This document shows positions 61,347 through 64,000 of a stretch of 64,000 bases of DNA, piece by piece. Position 1 is the stretch's first letter; the number at the start of each line of letters is the position of its first letter. The stretch is taken from assembly GCF_009938205.1 (NCBI RefSeq), contig NZ_AP019655.1:248001-312000 (forward strand), written 5' to 3'. This DNA comes from Vibrio panuliri. GTDB lineage: Bacteria; Pseudomonadota; Gammaproteobacteria; Enterobacterales; Vibrionaceae. The notes under the pieces are model-generated. The model ran no database searches and had not been told where the DNA came from. It saw only the letters and a list, made by a program, of their open reading frames with translations. A program made the position numbers and the translations under genes.

Positions 61347-61715
61347 ATGATTTTAAATCACGTCTCAATTGGTACTTCTGATGTAGTGAAAGCCGTTAAT
61401 TTCTACGATTCGCTTCTGTCTACATTGGCTATAAAGCGTACTCACTATATAGAAAATGTCGCTGCTGCTTATGGTGAAAACTTTGAGTTTTGGGTGGGTA
61501 GCCCATACGAAGGAAAAGCGACGTCAAGTAATGGCTTACATATCGCTTTCAATGCTCCTTCTAAAGAGTCTGTTGAGCGATTCTATGCTATTGCCATCGC
61601 ACTCGGTGGCACATGTGAAGGTAAGCCAGGTTTTAGACCGGAGTATGGTGAAGCCTATTACGCTGCATTTATTCGAGATCTGGATGGAAACAAAATTGAA
61701 GCAGTCACAATGTAG
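61347..61715 (+). CDS. VOC-family (glyoxalase/bleomycin-resistance-like) protein
   Basis: The 122-residue protein has two half-domains: ILNHVSIGTSDVVKAVNFYD and a C-terminal YYAAFIRDLDGNKIEAVTM. The metal-ligand positions His5, His (GLHIAF) and Glu (KIEAV) are present. The substrate is unknown. A GFA-family gene follows after 51 bases on the same strand; both families often act on thiol adducts or small electrophiles. Confidence 0.87.
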   Translation: MILNHVSIGTSDVVKAVNFYDSLLSTLAIKRTHYIENVAAAYGENFEFWVGSPYEGKATSSNGLHIAFNAPSKESVERFYAIAIALGGTCEGKPGFRPEYGEAYYAAFIRDLDGNKIEAVTM

Positions 61716-61766
61716 GCTCAGAACGTCTTAGGTCTAAAAATTATTTATCAGTTTAGGAGAATTCTA

Positions 61767-62183
61767 ATGTCTTATTCAGAGACTCGTTGTCTGTGTGGTT
61801 CGGTAAAAATTACCGCAGAAAACATCAACCCTAGCTTCACTGTTTGTCATTGCCAGTCGTGCCGAACTTGGGGTGGAGCACCATTTTTTGCAGTTAAATG
61901 TGGAACTCAGGTGAAAATCGAGGGTGAGAACAAAGTGAAAATGTACAAGTCATCATCTTGGGCTTCACGGGGGTTCTGTGTTGAGTGCGGCACTCATCTG
62001 TTTTACAAGTTAAAAGCAACAGGTGAATACAATATGCCAGTAGGTCTATTTCCAAATTTAGAGGGTTTGGAAATGGACATGCAATATTTTATTGATATGC
62101 GCCCGAGCTATTATTGCTTTTCTAACGAGACCAAAGAAATGACTACAGAAGAAATCATGGCTTACTTTGCGGATAAGGTTTAA
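61767..62183 (+). CDS. GFA-family zinc-binding protein
   Basis: The 138-residue protein has CLCGSVKI near residue 8, CHCQSCRTWGGAP near residue 27 and FCVECGTH near residue 71: the zinc-binding cysteines of the GFA/CENP-V fold. AGGAG lies upstream of the ATG. It differs from the copy at 5175. The substrate is unknown; it may be co-transcribed with the preceding VOC gene. Confidence 0.87.
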   Translation: MSYSETRCLCGSVKITAENINPSFTVCHCQSCRTWGGAPFFAVKCGTQVKIEGENKVKMYKSSSWASRGFCVECGTHLFYKLKATGEYNMPVGLFPNLEGLEMDMQYFIDMRPSYYCFSNETKEMTTEEIMAYFADKV

Positions 62184-62425
62184 CCAAGACATCTAGCAAG
62201 CGTTTAAGTTTTCAAGAGACTTGTCCTAACCCGGTGGCTATTCATACGTCCATCACACCAAAGTCTCTTTCACTCTGAACTTCTCATGAACAATTGTAAT
62301 TAAGCTCGTCGTCTCTTGAGTTTGTGCCCTTTGGATTGCATGTAATTTTCAATGCAGCAATCTGGGACACTTTTTCCCATGCGGAATTGGTAATACTTAC
62401 GCCATATTCATTTGTGGGCTCAATA

Positions 62426-63313
62426 ATGCTATTCAAATATCCCATCTCTCTGCTGACGGTTGTTCGGCTTCACCCATTAAAGGTCGCTGCGACCTGGTTA
62501 ATGGTTTTGGCTGAAAACGTGATGATTATTCTGATGCCACTGTTTATTGGTTATGCCATTGACGGTGTGTTAAACCAAAGCTTCCAGCCTTTAGTGATGC
62601 TGGCATTGATTTTCTTTGTATTGGTAATTCTCAGTGTAGTGCGTCGATTTTACGATACCCGCGTTTATGGGGCGATTCGTGTAAAGCTGGCGAATATCGT
62701 TGAGCGAAACCTGCGAGGGTTGTCTGTCTCAACCAAAGGTGCTCGGCTAACTATGTCGCGCGAACTGGTTGATTTCTTAGAAGATGATTTACCTGCTTTG
62801 ATGACGGCTGTGGTTCAGCTTGTTGCGACGGTGGTGATTCTCTCTACATTCCATTTTTTATTGGCGCTTTGCATGTTGTTTGCAGGGCTGTTGATGCTCG
62901 TGATCTATGGTTTGTTCCACCGAACCTTCACGCGACTCAATGGCCAATTTAACGACCAACTTGAGCAGCAGGTTCAACTGTTGAGCGGCGTTCGCTTGTC
63001 AGCGCTTCGTTGGCACTTTGAGCGACTTAAACAGTGTGAAATCAAGCTTTCAGATACTGAAGCCATTGTTTACGGACTGATTTTTACTGTGTTGTTTGGC
63101 TCGGTAGTGGGTAATTTGTGGATGGTGAGTCAGCTTGTTCAGCCGACTGCTGGGCAAGTATTCTCCATCGTTACTTATTCACTGGAGTTTGTTGAAACCG
63201 CAGTGATGCTACCAATTACGCTACAAACCCTTTCTCGTCTTACTGAAATCAGTCAGCGACTCAATCATACCTCACTCCAACAGGCTACCAAGGAGATGCC
63301 TTATGAAGTTTAA
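62426..63313 (+). CDS. ABC-type six-transmembrane domain protein without ATPase
   Basis: The 295-residue protein is an ABC exporter-type membrane domain alone: six hydrophobic segments (for example WLMVLAENVMIILMPLFIG, LVMLALIFFVLVILSVV, LVATVVILSTFHFLLAL) with the long cytosolic extensions of that fold, and no Walker motifs. ATG 62426 begins just before the first segment; the frame is open to a GTG at 62324 in a less plausible N-terminus. Its last 11 bases overlap the start of an RND-type adaptor gene, whose ribosome site AAGGAG lies inside this gene. How it works without an ATPase is unknown. Confidence 0.8.
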   Translation: MLFKYPISLLTVVRLHPLKVAATWLMVLAENVMIILMPLFIGYAIDGVLNQSFQPLVMLALIFFVLVILSVVRRFYDTRVYGAIRVKLANIVERNLRGLSVSTKGARLTMSRELVDFLEDDLPALMTAVVQLVATVVILSTFHFLLALCMLFAGLLMLVIYGLFHRTFTRLNGQFNDQLEQQVQLLSGVRLSALRWHFERLKQCEIKLSDTEAIVYGLIFTVLFGSVVGNLWMVSQLVQPTAGQVFSIVTYSLEFVETAVMLPITLQTLSRLTEISQRLNHTSLQQATKEMPYEV

Positions 63314-64000
63314 AAAGCCGTTTTCTCTATTAGTCGGTTGTGCGGCTATCTTTGTTGCCTTGATTGTTGTCGATGAACTGGAACCCGAGTCGGTAGAGCC
63401 TGTTAAGAAACAAGCGGTATTGGCACCGGTTTCCGTGTTGAAGGTGACACCTTCGCAACATGAATCGACGTTAACGGTATTAGGTTTAACCGCTGCTCGT
63501 TGGCCAATTCAACTGAAAGCGTCGACAAGTGCGCAACTAAAATGGCTGAATGAAAGCATTGAACCGGGAAATTTAGTTAACAAGGGCGATGTGTTGGCGA
63601 GGTTAGATACCAGCGCTGTCGATGCGAACTTAGCGCAAGCGTTGAGTGCGTTAAAGCAAGCGGAGCTTGAGTTGAAACAAGCTAAGCATGAGCAAACCGT
63701 CGCGCTCAAAATGCTCAACCCAAGCAAAAGTTCGTCTTTTGCGCGTAGAGAGCCCCAAGTGCTCGCTGCAAAAGCCAACCTGCAACAAGCCAAACAGGCG
63801 TATGTAAGTGCGAAGAAGCTATTGGAAGAGTCGGTTATCACTGCACCTTTTGATGCTGTCATCATGAAGCGCCACATTAGCCCGAGAGAGTGGGTAGAGG
63901 CGGGGCAAGTGACTTTTGAGTTAGCTGCCAGCGACTCAATTGATGTTGAGCTTCCGATCTCTGAAATGCACTGGCAGCAAGTGCAAGCCGCATTGGTTGA
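63303..64000 (+). CDS. Periplasmic adaptor (HlyD/RND membrane-fusion) subunit, 3' end cut off
   Basis: 232 residues are visible. It begins MKFKKPFSLLVGCAAIFVAL, a signal or anchor segment, followed by the lipoyl half-motif (IEPGNLVNKGDVLARLDTSA), a helical hairpin (QALSALKQAELELKQAKHEQ, AKANLQQAKQAYVSAKK) and the second half-motif (VITAPFDAVIMKRHISPREW). It would link an inner-membrane pump to an outer-membrane channel. The pump gene is probably beyond base 64000. Confidence 0.9.
   Translation, partial: MKFKKPFSLLVGCAAIFVALIVVDELEPESVEPVKKQAVLAPVSVLKVTPSQHESTLTVLGLTAARWPIQLKASTSAQLKWLNESIEPGNLVNKGDVLARLDTSAVDANLAQALSALKQAELELKQAKHEQTVALKMLNPSKSSSFARREPQVLAAKANLQQAKQAYVSAKKLLEESVITAPFDAVIMKRHISPREWVEAGQVTFELAASDSIDVELPISEMHWQQVQAALV

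Overview
The window looks like a Vibrio chromosome, probably the smaller second chromosome. The tryptophanase operon with its leader peptide, a ShyA-like cell-wall endopeptidase, a large GH19 chitinase and a uhpABC/afuABC cluster in the order I remember from V. cholerae chromosome II all point there; this placement is inference from gene content. No tRNA, rRNA, CRISPR array, prophage or intact insertion sequence was seen. Coding density is high, and most transcription units end in clear hairpin terminators.

Layout. 1-4100: a small catabolic operon (enolase-superfamily enzyme, cut by the window edge, plus an FAD oxidoreductase) divergent from a GntR regulator, then a YjiH-type membrane protein. 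4300-16300: single housekeeping and accessory genes, including two M23 peptidases, a CBM48-like single-domain protein, lldD, a GST/LysR pair, a nuclease-fold protein, and a YbhB/AraC pair. 16400-20300: a 1208-residue secreted GH19 chitinase. 20500-24100: gloA-nemA electrophile detoxification, a peroxiredoxin-like protein and a RodA/FtsW protein. 24200-32200: uhpA-uhpB-uhpC-afuA-afuB-afuC, which reads as a complete system that senses and imports phosphorylated sugars through an ABC transporter. 32300-34300: a drug-efflux MFS gene translationally coupled to a serine-recombinase-fold protein that has lost catalytic residues, with 17-bp-spaced repeats upstream. 34400-37000: an outer-membrane protein and a chemoreceptor. 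37600-41000: tnaC-tnaA-tnaB. 41000-50000: an RNA methyltransferase, a large secreted protein of unknown function behind a consensus CRP site, an Lrp/ornithine cyclodeaminase pair, an aldo-keto reductase, an EamA exporter, a second Lrp and an OsmC protein. 50200-54200: a three-domain NADH-dependent flavoprotein reductase (acrylate/fumarate reductase type) and its ApbE flavin transferase. 54300-64000: a 53-residue zinc-ribbon protein, an isochorismatase-fold/GlxA-type pair, an MFS transporter, small conserved proteins, an ECF sigma factor/CxxC thioredoxin/permease cluster, VOC and GFA enzymes, and an ABC membrane domain without ATPase overlapping an RND adaptor gene that runs off the end.

The least explained items are the recombinase-like protein with its repeat array, the CRP-controlled secreted protein at 42302-44533, the roughly 300-residue middle domain of the chitinase, and the sigma factor/thioredoxin/permease cluster. 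The uhp-afu and reductase-ApbE clusters are the clearest multi-gene systems.
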